The position numbers were made by a program, and so were the translations under genes. Source: Aerococcus loyolae (lineage in GTDB: Bacteria; Bacillota; Bacilli; Lactobacillales; Aerococcaceae). From it: DNA of 64,000 nucleotides. The notes below the pieces were generated by a model, which was given only the letters and a program-made list of their open reading frames with translations, was not told where the DNA came from and ran no database searches. This document shows positions 35,845-44,469 of the stretch, in pieces; position 1 is the first letter of the stretch, and every line of letters starts with the position of its first letter. Location: assembly GCF_002871915.2 (NCBI RefSeq), contig NZ_CP126958.1, positions 1,054,001 through 1,118,000 on the forward strand, read 5' to 3'.

Positions 35845-37248
35845 CTAGACTTTTCCTTGCCTATTTTCTTCACTAGCCTCCGCTTGAACTTCGGCCAACC
35901 ATTGAGGAAGAAATTGACTTTCCAGGTACTCATTATTATAATTCCCTAGCTGAAAGGCTGGAGCAGCTAGCAAATCATAGAGAAATTGCTGGTTAGTATT
36001 GACACCCTCGATGCATAACTCTTCTAAAGCCCGCTTCATTCTTAATAAGGCTGATTCACGGTCATCACCATAGGCAATAACCTTAGCAATCATACTATCG
36101 TAAAAGGCCGGCAAAGCGCTGCCAGATAGGATGGCTGAGTCGACCCTTAAACCTAACCCCCCGAGCGGCCAATGGATAAAATCAAATCTCCCCATCGAAG
36201 GGAGGAAGTTCTTTTCAGGTTGTTCGGCATTAATACGACACTCAATGGCGTGACCCGAAAAATGAACATCGCTTTGCTGATAAGACAAGTCGTAACCATA
36301 AGCCACTCGAATTTGCTCAGCTACGATATCAATACCGGTAACTAATTCAGTAATAGGATGTTCCACTTGAATCCTAGTATTCATTTCCATAAAATAAAAA
36401 TTTTCATCGTCATCGACTAAAAATTCAATGGTTCCCGCTCCTGTATATTGAACATTTTCTCCAGCACGGACAGCTGCTTGACAAATGTCTTGGCGGGTTT
36501 TATCACTGATAAAGGGACTTGGGGTTTCTTCGAGAACTTTTTGGTGGTTTCTTTGCAAGGAACATTCACGTTCTCCCAAATGGATAACATGGCCATTTTG
36601 ATCGGCCAGGATCTGGACCTCAATATGGTGGGCTGGATGGATCACTTTTTCTAAGTACAACCTGGCATCGTTAAAACCTTGTTGGGCCTCACGACTAGCT
36701 TCATCAAATTGTTTTTGTAAGTCTTCGGGGCAATCAACCTGGCGCATCCCCTTACCACCACCACCTGAAGTGGCTTTCAGTAAAACTGGATATCCTACTC
36801 GCTCAGCTTCAGCCAAACCTTCACTAGCACTGTGGATGAAATCCTTTGAGCCAGGAATAACCGGGACATTAGCTGCCATCATCGTTTGTCTGGCGTGTTG
36901 TTTGTCACCCATTTTGTCAATGACTTCAGCACTAGGTCCGATAAAAGTGATATTCATTTCTTGACAGAGTCTAGCAAATTTACTATTTTCTGAGAGAAAA
37001 CCAAAACCTGGATGAATGGCTTCAGCATTAGTCACATAAGCTGCAGATAAAATGGCTTGCATATCTAGGTAGGAATCCTTGGATTGAGGCCCTCCTATGC
37101 AAACTGATTCATCTGCTAATTGCACATGTAAGGCATCTTTATCAGCGGTTGAATAAACTGCCACGGTATCAATGCCCATTTCTTTACAGGTTCTAATCAC
37201 CCTAACCGCTATCTCACCCCGGTTAGCAATTAAAATTTTTGAAAACAT
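35845..37248 (-). CDS. accC: Acetyl-CoA carboxylase, biotin carboxylase subunit
   Basis: A 467-residue ATP-grasp enzyme that carboxylates the biotin on AccB. It starts MFSKILIANRGEIAVRVIRTC and has the glycine-rich ATP lid KATSGGGGKGMR, the catalytic region FYFMEMNTRIQVEHP and the C-terminal biotin carboxylase domain. The length is standard (about 450). It follows fabZ by 12 bp inside the operon. Confidence 0.97.
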   Translation of the reverse strand: MFSKILIANRGEIAVRVIRTCKEMGIDTVAVYSTADKDALHVQLADESVCIGGPQSKDSYLDMQAILSAAYVTNAEAIHPGFGFLSENSKFARLCQEMNITFIGPSAEVIDKMGDKQHARQTMMAANVPVIPGSKDFIHSASEGLAEAERVGYPVLLKATSGGGGKGMRQVDCPEDLQKQFDEASREAQQGFNDARLYLEKVIHPAHHIEVQILADQNGHVIHLGERECSLQRNHQKVLEETPSPFISDKTRQDICQAAVRAGENVQYTGAGTIEFLVDDDENFYFMEMNTRIQVEHPITELVTGIDIVAEQIRVAYGYDLSYQQSDVHFSGHAIECRINAEQPEKNFLPSMGRFDFIHWPLGGLGLRVDSAILSGSALPAFYDSMIAKVIAYGDDRESALLRMKRALEELCIEGVNTNQQFLYDLLAAPAFQLGNYNNEYLESQFLPQWLAEVQAEASEENRQGKV

Positions 37249-37260
37249 AAGTCACCAGCT

Positions 37261-37719
37261 TTATTTCGCTTCTCCAACAGCAAAAGTCATTAAACAGGAA
37301 GAAACCACCTTACCATCTTCGCGACGGATTTCAGCTTTTGCTGTCCCTATCGATTTTTTCATCTTTAAAATATTGACTTCAACAGTCAAAACGTCACCTG
37401 GGACGACTTTTTGACGGAACTTTACCTTGTCTACAGCCGCTAGATAACCGGTCATTTTCTTGTCCTCAGTATTTAAGCCCTTAAGTAAGGCAATCGAACC
37501 GACCTGGGCCATTAATTCAACTTGAAGGACTCCTGGCATTACCGGTTCTCCTGGAAAATGCCCTACAAAGAAAGGTTCGTTAATTGTCACATTTTTACGA
37601 GCAACGATTCGCTTGCCGACCTCAAGTTCGTAAACCGCATCCACTAAAAACATGGGGTAGCGGTTAGGAATAATATCCATAACCTCTTGGGCGCTTAAAA
37701 TTGGTTCTTGATTTTCCAT
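37261..37719 (-). CDS. fabZ: 3-hydroxyacyl-ACP dehydratase FabZ
   Basis: A 152-residue hot-dog fold dehydratase. The catalytic His lies in FFVGHFPGEPVMPGVLQVE and the Glu in VELMAQ. It removes water from 3-hydroxyacyl-ACP. Only one FabZ-type gene is in the cluster. In enterococci a second, isomerising paralogue (FabN) makes unsaturated chains, and streptococci use FabM; neither is in this window. About 100 bp separate it from accB. Confidence 0.95.
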   Translation of the reverse strand: MENQEPILSAQEVMDIIPNRYPMFLVDAVYELEVGKRIVARKNVTINEPFFVGHFPGEPVMPGVLQVELMAQVGSIALLKGLNTEDKKMTGYLAAVDKVKFRQKVVPGDVLTVEVNILKMKKSIGTAKAEIRREDGKVVSSCLMTFAVGEAK

Positions 37720-37818
37720 TTTTTTCTCCTTTTACACTAGTAGTTGTCATCAGCTAGGAAGAAACGAATCTCTCCTTAAATCCTTTATCACGCCTATATT
37801 CTAAGACAGGGACAGCCT

Positions 37819-38301
37819 TTAGCTAATTTCAAAAAGCTTTTGGCCGTATTCAACCACATCACCATCATTGACAAAAATATTAGTAATTTCTCCTGAAGTG
37901 GTGGCGTGAATTTCATTCATTATTTTCATAGCTTCAATGATGCATAAACTTTGGCCTTTTTCGACATGGTCGCCAATTTTAACAAAGTTGTCTTTATCTG
38001 GAGCTGGTGCTAAATAAGCAACCCCGACCAGAGGACTTTCTACGATTTCCCCCTGAACTTCATCAGTTTGGCTGACTTGCTTATTAGCTTGGTCAGAAGC
38101 TTCGGTAGATTCTTGAGCTTGATCAGTAGGAGCAGGTTTTTCTGCTTTTGTGATAGCGGGCTGAGCTTCATTAGTAAACACTTGTGGTGCTTGCTCATTT
38201 TTAGACAGGTGAAGCTTGAAGTCGTCATCAACAAATTCAAATTCTCTTAGGCTTGATTGGTCAATTAAATGGATAAGTTCTTTAATTTCTTCAGGGGTCA
38301 T
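37819..38301 (-). CDS. accB: Biotin carboxyl carrier protein of acetyl-CoA carboxylase
   Basis: A 160-residue carrier. An N-terminal helical region ([23 protein letters not shown]), a Gln/Ala/Thr-rich flexible linker (about 35-80) and a C-terminal biotinyl domain with the biotinylation site CIIEAMKIMNE. The ATG overlaps the fabF stop (TAATG), so the two are coupled. It carries carboxybiotin between AccC and AccAD. Confidence 0.96.
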   Translation of the reverse strand: MTPEEIKELIHLIDQSSLREFEFVDDDFKLHLSKNEQAPQVFTNEAQPAITKAEKPAPTDQAQESTEASDQANKQVSQTDEVQGEIVESPLVGVAYLAPAPDKDNFVKIGDHVEKGQSLCIIEAMKIMNEIHATTSGEITNIFVNDGDVVEYGQKLFEIS

Positions 38302-39545
38302 TAGTCACTCACCTTTTTCATACATAAAACTGTGTTGTGGCCACCAAAGCCGAGCGTGTTGCTAATCGCTACATTGATTGCTTGTGAACGTCCTTCATTA
38401 GCTACATAATCCAGATCACAATCAGGATCACTGACTTGATAATTTAAGGTTGCAGGAATATAGGCGTCTTCCATGCCCTTCAAGCAGGCAATGGCTTCAA
38501 CTGCTCCAGCTGCACCTAATAAGTGTCCTACTGCTGATTTCGTTGAGGATACCGGAATCTTATGGGCCAATTCTTCCCCAAAGGCTAACTTAATTGCCAT
38601 AGTCTCAGCTCGATCATTAGCTGGGGTTGAAGTCCCATGGGCATTAATATAGTCCACATCGTTCACAGATAAAGCTGCTTCAGCTAAGGCTTGTTCAATA
38701 GCAGCTTTAGCTCCTAGTCCTTCTGGGGTAGGCGCAGTGAGATGATAGGCATCAGAACTTTGACCATAGCCGACAATCTCAGCATAAATTTTTGCTCCCC
38801 GTTTTTGAGCACTTTCTAAACTTTCTAACACTAACATGCCAGCGCCTTCTCCCATAACAAAACCATTGCGTTCCTTGTCAAAAGGAATGGAGGCACGGTC
38901 AGGATCTGTCGAAAGGGATAAGGCCGTTAAATTAGCAAATCCAGCGATGGCGATCTCACAAATAGCGGATTCACCCCCACCAGCAAGCATATAGTCAGCA
39001 TAACCATGTTTTATATAGCGGAAGGCCTCTCCGATAGCATTGTTTGCTGATGCACAAGCAGTAACCATGGTCAAGGCTGGCCCGTGAAGCCCTAATTGCA
39101 TGGAAATGTTTGCTGCCCCCATATTGGAAATAGCCATAGGAACAAATAAAGGATTAACCCGTTTAGGACCACTTTCAACTGATTTTTTTACCCCTCTTTC
39201 AATTTCTTGGACTCCACCAATACCGGTACCAAAATATACCCCAAAGCGGTTTGTGTCCATGTTATGAGTATCTAAACCAGCATCCTTTACTGCTTCCATA
39301 GAAGCGACCACCCCATAATGAGCATAGGGATCCATTCTTTTAACCGATTTACGATCAAGGTAATCTTTGGGATCGAAGTTTTTAACCTCAGCCGCCAAGG
39401 TCACTCCTGTAGCGCTGGCATCAAATTGTGTGATTGGAGCAAAGCCATGTTTGCCTGCCTTTAAATTTCCCCAAAAATCACTGACATTATTTCCAATTGG
39501 TGTTACTGCTCCTAAGCCCGTAACAACTACCCTTCTAGTATTCAT
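38301..39545 (-). CDS. fabF: 3-oxoacyl-ACP synthase II FabF
   Basis: A 414-residue condensing enzyme for chain elongation. The Cys-His-His triad is visible: Cys in [13 protein letters not shown], His in [13 protein letters not shown] and His in [14 protein letters not shown]. It is a single KAS II; no second KAS is present in the cluster. AAGGAGG lies upstream of the start at 39545. It overlaps accB and follows fabG by 33 bp. Confidence 0.97.
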   Translation of the reverse strand: MNTRRVVVTGLGAVTPIGNNVSDFWGNLKAGKHGFAPITQFDASATGVTLAAEVKNFDPKDYLDRKSVKRMDPYAHYGVVASMEAVKDAGLDTHNMDTNRFGVYFGTGIGGVQEIERGVKKSVESGPKRVNPLFVPMAISNMGAANISMQLGLHGPALTMVTACASANNAIGEAFRYIKHGYADYMLAGGGESAICEIAIAGFANLTALSLSTDPDRASIPFDKERNGFVMGEGAGMLVLESLESAQKRGAKIYAEIVGYGQSSDAYHLTAPTPEGLGAKAAIEQALAEAALSVNDVDYINAHGTSTPANDRAETMAIKLAFGEELAHKIPVSSTKSAVGHLLGAAGAVEAIACLKGMEDAYIPATLNYQVSDPDCDLDYVANEGRSQAINVAISNTLGFGGHNTVLCMKKVSD

Positions 39546-39578
39546 TAAGTTCCTCCTTCACCCTTCTCTATCTTTCAT

Positions 39579-40310
39579 TTATTCCATATATAAACCACCA
39601 TTAACATTTAAAGTGGTTCCAGTGATGTATGGGTTTTTGACTAAGAAGTAAACGGCATCAGCAATATCTTCTACTCGCCCAAAGTCCCCTAAAGGAATTT
39701 GCGCAATCATCTGCTCTTTTACCTTATCTGATAATTTATCTGTCATATCACTGGCGATAAAACCAGGGGCAACAGCATTGACCCGAATTCCACGACTAGC
39801 TAATTCGCGTGCAGCCGTCTTAGTCATAGCTATCACACCTGCCTTAGCAGCAGCATAGTTAATTTGACCAGCATTACCTATTTGTCCAGATAAGGAAGCA
39901 ATGTTAATAATATTGCCGCGTTTTTGTTTTAGCATCACTTTTGACACATGACGGATGAGGTTAAAGCAACCTTTTAAATTAACATCAATCACGGCATCAA
40001 AATCAGCTTCTTTCATCCGCATGAGAAGTGTATCACGGGTGATTCCAGCATTATTAACTAATACATCAATGTGAGAATACTCTTCCTTACAACGCTCGAT
40101 GATTGCTTGAGCTTGGTCAAAATCTTGAACTTCCGCTTTTAAGTCAAGCACTGTGGCGCCTCTTTCACTTAGGTCATTAATGTGGTCTTGGCTGGAACCT
40201 GAGCGGCTTACCAGGGCCAAATTGTAACCCTTATCAGCAAATTCTCTAGCAATAGCAGCACCGATTCCACGGTTACCACCGGTAATGATAGCAGTAGGTT
40301 TTTCTGTCAT
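39579..40310 (-). CDS. fabG: 3-oxoacyl-ACP reductase FabG
   Basis: A 243-residue short-chain dehydrogenase that reduces 3-oxoacyl-ACP with NADPH. Cofactor motif IITGGNRGIGAAIA, the NNAG motif (VNNAGITRDTLLMRM) and the catalytic Ser-Tyr-Lys (IASLSGQ, then INYAAAKAG) are intact. It sits 1 bp behind fabD, so they are translationally linked. Confidence 0.97.
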   Translation of the reverse strand: MTEKPTAIITGGNRGIGAAIAREFADKGYNLALVSRSGSSQDHINDLSERGATVLDLKAEVQDFDQAQAIIERCKEEYSHIDVLVNNAGITRDTLLMRMKEADFDAVIDVNLKGCFNLIRHVSKVMLKQKRGNIINIASLSGQIGNAGQINYAAAKAGVIAMTKTAARELASRGIRVNAVAPGFIASDMTDKLSDKVKEQMIAQIPLGDFGRVEDIADAVYFLVKNPYITGTTLNVNGGLYME

Positions 40311-40311
40311 C

Positions 40312-41256
40312 TTAATCTCCTTGTAAAATAGTCAATGCTTTATTTAAAGTCGCTTCATCTTCAATATTCATGGCGGTGACTGACTTATCGATCTGCCGGG
40401 TGAAGCTAGTCAGTGTTTTCCCAGGGCCAATCTCTATTAAGGTATCCACGCCCGCTTGAATGAGATATTCAATCGAATCCGCCCATTTGACTGGGGATTT
40501 GATTTGTTGAAGTAAATCTTGCTTAATCTCTCCATCTTCATGAACTTGTCCACTAGTATTAGCAATAACTGGAATTTTCTGAGGGGAAAACTCAACATCT
40601 TTAAGGACTTGGGCTAATTGTAGAGAGGCAGGATGCATCAGCTGGGTGTGAAAGGGCCCGGAAACCTTTAGAGGAATTAAGCGTTTAACGCCCGCTTCCT
40701 TCAATTCATCTGCAGCTAGGTCGACTAAGTCACTATCTCCGCCAATAACAATTTGCTTGGGAGAGTTATAATTCGTCGGATAGACATAGCCAGGATGATG
40801 GTCCATAATATTTTCACAGACCCTCTCAATCAACTTGCGGTCGGTTTTCATTACTGCTAGCATCTTTCCCTCACCTGGAGCAACTGCCTGGCTCATATAT
40901 AAGCCACGTTTTCTTAGTAGTTTTAATCCGTCAACAAAGGAAAAGACACCACTATAAGCTAAGGCAGTGTATTCACCTAAGCTTAATCCAGCTAAGTAGG
41001 CAGGGGTCTTAGAAAATAATTTTTTCCAGACAGCTAAAATAGCTAAAGAAACTGTATAAATGGCAGCTTGTGTATATTCTGTTTGATTAAGCAGGTCATT
41101 TTCTTCAAAGCACATGGCCTTTAAATCGTAGCCAAGAACTTTCTCAGCCGTTTCAAAATATGGTTCCATGACTTCAGCATGATGTTCGAATAAATCTTTG
41201 CCCATACCAGGGTATTGTGCCCCTTGGCCAGAAAAAAGATAAGCAATTTTTTTCAT
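40312..41256 (-). CDS. fabD: Malonyl-CoA:ACP transacylase FabD
   Basis: A 314-residue acyltransferase that loads malonyl groups onto ACP. It has the family start KKIAYLFSGQGAQYPGMGKD, the nucleophile elbow AGLSLGEYTAL (Ser) and the catalytic His in VSGPFHTQLM. I choose the ATG at 41256, with GGAAAGGG upstream. A terminator-like hairpin separates it from fabK, so fabD may begin a second transcript. Confidence 0.96.
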   Translation of the reverse strand: MKKIAYLFSGQGAQYPGMGKDLFEHHAEVMEPYFETAEKVLGYDLKAMCFEENDLLNQTEYTQAAIYTVSLAILAVWKKLFSKTPAYLAGLSLGEYTALAYSGVFSFVDGLKLLRKRGLYMSQAVAPGEGKMLAVMKTDRKLIERVCENIMDHHPGYVYPTNYNSPKQIVIGGDSDLVDLAADELKEAGVKRLIPLKVSGPFHTQLMHPASLQLAQVLKDVEFSPQKIPVIANTSGQVHEDGEIKQDLLQQIKSPVKWADSIEYLIQAGVDTLIEIGPGKTLTSFTRQIDKSVTAMNIEDEATLNKALTILQGD

Positions 41257-41314
41257 TCTTTGCCCTTTCCTTAATAAGGTTTTAATTTTTATCATTAAAT
41301 AAAGTAATTGAGGT

Positions 41315-41350
41315 AAAAAAAAGCAGTGAAAAAATATTTTTCTTCACTGC
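41315..41350 (-). terminator. Intrinsic terminator inside the fab cluster
   Basis: On the minus strand GCAGTGAA (41343-41350) pairs with TTCACTGC (41323-41330), extended by A-T pairs, and is followed by eight T (41315-41322). It lies 12 bp after the fabK stop and about 60 bp before fabD. Confidence 0.85.
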
Positions 41351-41361
41351 ATCTTATTTAA

Positions 41362-42315
41362 TTATAGCCATTCGCTAGCTTTTTCTCGAATTGTTGCCTG
41401 GCATACATCCATATAGGATTGGAGTATTTCCTGACAGCTCTCTTCTTTATTAATTAAGCCAGCAATCTGACCAGCCATCAGGGAACTATTTTGGGTATCC
41501 CCTTCTACAACTGCTCGCCGTAAAGCCCCTCTTCCCAAAGCTTCTAAGCGCTCCCAGTCAGGGTTTTCTTTACCCGCTTCAATTCGCTCAACTCGTAAAT
41601 ACTCTTTGGTCAAACGATTGCGCAAAACTCGAACTGGATGACCTGTAGCTTCTCCTGTTGTGACGGTATCAATATCCTTAGCTTTAATAATCTTTTCCTT
41701 AAAGTTAGGGTGGGCATTGGATTCCTTGGCACAAACAAAGCGTGTACCCACTTGAATCCCACAGGCTCCAAGCATCAATGCTGCTGCCATCCCCCGGCCA
41801 TCACCGATTCCTCCAGCAGCGATTACGGGAATATTAACCGCATCGACTACTTGGGGAAGTAAGGCCATGGTCGTGGTTTTACCCACATGTCCACCAGATT
41901 CCGTCCCTTCGACAACCACTGCATCAACGCCTTCTTTTTCCATACGTCGAGCAAGTGCTACGGAAGCAACAACTGGGATAACCTTAATATTTGCTTCACG
42001 AAATTGCTTCATAAAGCGCCCAGGTGATCCTGCTCCAGTAGTGACTGTTGAAATACCCGATTGACATAGGTAGTCAACAACTTCTTCAACATGTGGATTG
42101 AGTAACATCACATTAATTGCAAAAGGTTTATCTGTTTTTGCTTTCATGGTTTCAACTTTTTCTCGCACCACTTCAACAGGATCATTCCCCGTCCCTACAA
42201 CTCCTAAACCACCAGCATTTGAAACGGCAGATGCCAGATCTGGATCTGCTACCCAAGCCATGGCTCCTTGAATAATAGGATATTTAACTCCCATTTGCTT
42301 CCATAGATTGTTCAA
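41362..42315 (-). CDS. fabK: Enoyl-ACP reductase II FabK (FMN)
   Basis: A 317-residue FMN-dependent TIM-barrel enzyme that reduces enoyl-ACP, replacing FabI. Motifs are the N-terminal GVKYPIIQGAMAWVADPDLA, catalytic-region EGTESGGHVG and the FMN phosphate loop AAGGIGDGRGMAAALMLGA. FabK enzymes are known to be insensitive to triclosan, so the organism may tolerate it if no FabI exists elsewhere. It lies 41 bp behind acpP. Confidence 0.96.
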   Translation of the reverse strand: MNNLWKQMGVKYPIIQGAMAWVADPDLASAVSNAGGLGVVGTGNDPVEVVREKVETMKAKTDKPFAINVMLLNPHVEEVVDYLCQSGISTVTTGAGSPGRFMKQFREANIKVIPVVASVALARRMEKEGVDAVVVEGTESGGHVGKTTTMALLPQVVDAVNIPVIAAGGIGDGRGMAAALMLGACGIQVGTRFVCAKESNAHPNFKEKIIKAKDIDTVTTGEATGHPVRVLRNRLTKEYLRVERIEAGKENPDWERLEALGRGALRRAVVEGDTQNSSLMAGQIAGLINKEESCQEILQSYMDVCQATIREKASEWL

Positions 42316-42356
42316 AGCTATTCACTTCCTTCATTATCCCTATACATTAGTAAGGA

Positions 42357-42584
42357 TTATTTATTGTTGTCAACAAAGTCAACTAGGTCTTGGACTGTTT
42401 CCATATTCAATTCATCTTCATCGATAGTGACATCAAATTCGTCCTCAATATCATTGATAATTTGGAATAAATCTAAGCTATCAGCATCTAAATCCGATTG
42501 AAATTTAGTTTCAGGAGTAACTTCTTCCTTATCTAAATCAAGCTGGTCACAAATTAATTCTTGAATTTTTTCAAATGTACTCAT
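42357..42584 (-). CDS. acpP: Acyl carrier protein
   Basis: A 75-residue acidic helical carrier with the phosphopantetheine Ser36 in the DADSLDLF motif. I use the ATG at 42584 (GGAGG eight bases upstream), giving MSTFEKIQELI. It holds growing acyl chains for all enzymes of the cluster. Confidence 0.97.
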   Translation of the reverse strand: MSTFEKIQELICDQLDLDKEEVTPETKFQSDLDADSLDLFQIINDIEDEFDVTIDEDELNMETVQDLVDFVDNNK

Positions 42585-42638
42585 TATAATTTCCTCCATT
42601 TATTTTTATAGTGTCTTTCTCAATACTAACATTGTCGC

Positions 42639-43607
42639 TCAACAATTGACAATACAAGTCCCCCAAGTCAGGCCCCCGCCAAAAGCTGATAATAGGACCT
42701 TCTGACTGCCATCCAATTTAAGCGCTCCTGATTTCCGTAAATCATTCAAAACAAGGGCTACCGATGCAGCGGAAGTATTCCCATAATTTTGAATGTTTTG
42801 GACCATGCGCTCCTCTGGTATTTTAAGCTTGCGCTGGCAAACTTTTAATATTCTTGCATTTGCCTGATGTAAGACAAAATAGTCAATATCATTAATAGTC
42901 AGATTGGCAGATTTCAAAACCGCTTCTATTTGCTTTGGCACTTGCCGGGTAGCAAAGTCATAAACTTGCCTGCCCTTCATCTTTAAACTAGGGTCTTGAT
43001 AATAAGAATCAGGACTGACAAATTGGGCTAGGCTAGTGCCTCCAGCAATAATCGCCGCTCCTTGACTGCCATCACAAGCGAGTGATTCTTGGATAATAGC
43101 TGAATGGCCATTAGCTTGAACCAAAATAGCTCCGGCAGCATCGCCAAACAAAACACAAGTTGAGCGATCTTTCCAATTCATGAGATTGGTCATTTTCTCC
43201 GCGCCAATAACAATGGCATAACCATTTTGGTAATAAGCCTCTAATTTATCAGCTAAGGAGAATGCTTGGACAAATCCACTACAGGCAGCTGAAATGTCAA
43301 AACAGACCGCCTTAGTAGCTCCTATTTTAGCTTGAACTTGACTAGCTACACTTGGTGAAGAATGCTCTTGTGACATACTAGCAACAATGATTAAGCCAAT
43401 TTCATTAGGAGAAATATTAGCTTTATTGACTAAATTTTGGGCAGCTGCTTGGGCCAAAGAAATGCAAGATTCCTCAAGGGCAACATAACGTTGCTTAATC
43501 CCCGTCCTTTTGCTTATCCACTCGTCACTAGTATCTACGAACTGCTCCAAGTCCTCGTTCGAGATAACTTTCCGCGGTAAGGCGGATGCCGTTTCAACTA
43601 TTTTCAT
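42639..43607 (-). CDS. fabH: 3-oxoacyl-ACP synthase III FabH
   Basis: A 322-residue enzyme that starts fatty acid synthesis by condensing acyl-CoA with malonyl-ACP. The Cys-His-Asn triad is present: Cys109 in DISAACSGFVQAFSL, His in YFVLHQANARIL and Asn in NYGNTSAASVAL. The ATG at 43607 gives the family's normal start MKIVETASALP, though its ribosome site is weak. It is the first gene of the cluster and has a strong promoter upstream. fabT and fabM, which precede fabH in streptococci, are missing here. Confidence 0.96.
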   Translation of the reverse strand: MKIVETASALPRKVISNEDLEQFVDTSDEWISKRTGIKQRYVALEESCISLAQAAAQNLVNKANISPNEIGLIIVASMSQEHSSPSVASQVQAKIGATKAVCFDISAACSGFVQAFSLADKLEAYYQNGYAIVIGAEKMTNLMNWKDRSTCVLFGDAAGAILVQANGHSAIIQESLACDGSQGAAIIAGGTSLAQFVSPDSYYQDPSLKMKGRQVYDFATRQVPKQIEAVLKSANLTINDIDYFVLHQANARILKVCQRKLKIPEERMVQNIQNYGNTSAASVALVLNDLRKSGALKLDGSQKVLLSAFGGGLTWGTCIVNC

Positions 43608-43665
43608 AGCAATCACATCATTCTTAATTTTTAAATTTAAGTTAATCAAAGATCAACATGTATTG

Positions 43666-43695
43666 ATAATAAGCTATACAAATTTAATTGTCAAA
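43666..43695 (-). promoter_or_regulatory. Promoter of fabH with FabT-like dyad
   Basis: A perfect -35 TTGACA (43689-43694), a 17-bp spacer and -10 TATTAT (43666-43671). The -35 sits inside TTTGACAATTAAA (43683-43695), one mismatch from a TTTGA-N3-TCAAA dyad of the kind bound by the MarR-type regulator FabT. FabT itself is not in the window, so control is inferred. Confidence 0.6.
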
Positions 43696-43794
43696 CCTTT
43701 TTCGCTATTTTATCAGCAATACTATTTATTTTGTTAGTGTTTATCATTTATTTTTGTATGTAATAAACCTTATTTTAAAATAATTTTCTGTAAA

Positions 43795-43825
43795 AATAAA
43801 AAAAGAGAAATCAAGTTGATTTCTC
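43795..43825 (-). terminator. Terminator after the HTH/DUF2187-like gene
   Basis: A 10-bp perfect stem (GAGAAATCAA with its complement, 43805-43825) and a long T-run on the minus strand. Confidence 0.88.
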
Positions 43826-43858
43826 AAAAAAATAGCTTTTATTGTTATTTGTTATCTG

Positions 43859-44221
43859 TTATTTGTCATCGTCACTAGAAGCTATCGACACATATTCTTC
43901 AATATCTTTAAAATTGACTACAGTTCTTTCTTCAAGGATATCTCTAGCTGGACGACTTGACTGACTCCAATCAATTTTTAAAATGGCAGAGTTAGTAAGA
44001 AGCTTTTCGATTTCTCCAATAATTGTATAGGTTCTGAATTGAAACTTGACAACATCACCTATATTAGGCCGAATAGATTCCTTAATAGTATCAATGATTT
44101 CATTTGCCTGTTCATAAGGCATATCTAATAAATTAGCTATCCGTGAATTACTGGTTCCTCGCCGAAGTTCAGTTTCCACTAGTGACTGCATTTCCGCCGT
44201 TATTTTTGGTTTACGACCCAT
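43859..44221 (-). CDS. Small protein with HTH-like N-terminus and DUF2187-like C-terminus
   Basis: A 120-residue protein. Residues 5-50 (EMQSLVETELRRGTSNSRIANLL, then MPYEQANEIIDTIKE) look like a helix-turn-helix of the kind that recognises repeated short signals. Residues 52-85 (IRPNIGDVVKFQF, then IIGEIEKLLTNSAILKID) resemble the small beta-barrel DUF2187. The tail is acidic. It has its own terminator and lies where streptococci carry fabT. A DNA-binding role is possible but not shown. Confidence 0.6.
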   Translation of the reverse strand: MGRKPKITAEMQSLVETELRRGTSNSRIANLLDMPYEQANEIIDTIKESIRPNIGDVVKFQFRTYTIIGEIEKLLTNSAILKIDWSQSSRPARDILEERTVVNFKDIEEYVSIASSDDDK

Positions 44222-44378
44222 ACGCTCGTCTCTCCCATCTAATACAAGCTGGCTGGCTATGAAATTAAATATATGAATAATATTAACATACTATCGATTG
44301 CGGCACAATTTATAGCTGTTAATTCATTAAGCATAAGCCATATTTATTACAAAACCAGCTTAAATGCTTACTATTTAA

Positions 44379-44421
44379 AACAGATCACCATTCCTCTAAT
44401 AATAAGGAGTAGTGATCTGTT
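44379..44421 (-). terminator. Terminator of the envelope protein gene
   Basis: Ten-base arms AACAGATCAC/GTGATCTGTT with a 23-nt loop, then TTTTAAA on the minus strand. Confidence 0.7.
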
Positions 44422-44469
44422 AGTTGTTAATATAATTTTATTCTAAGGACATGATATCTTTAGATCAAA

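Noticed and set aside
43859..44221. FabT itself
   Set aside because: FabT is a MarR protein of about 145 residues; this 120-residue protein has a short HTH-like start and a DUF2187-like barrel instead.
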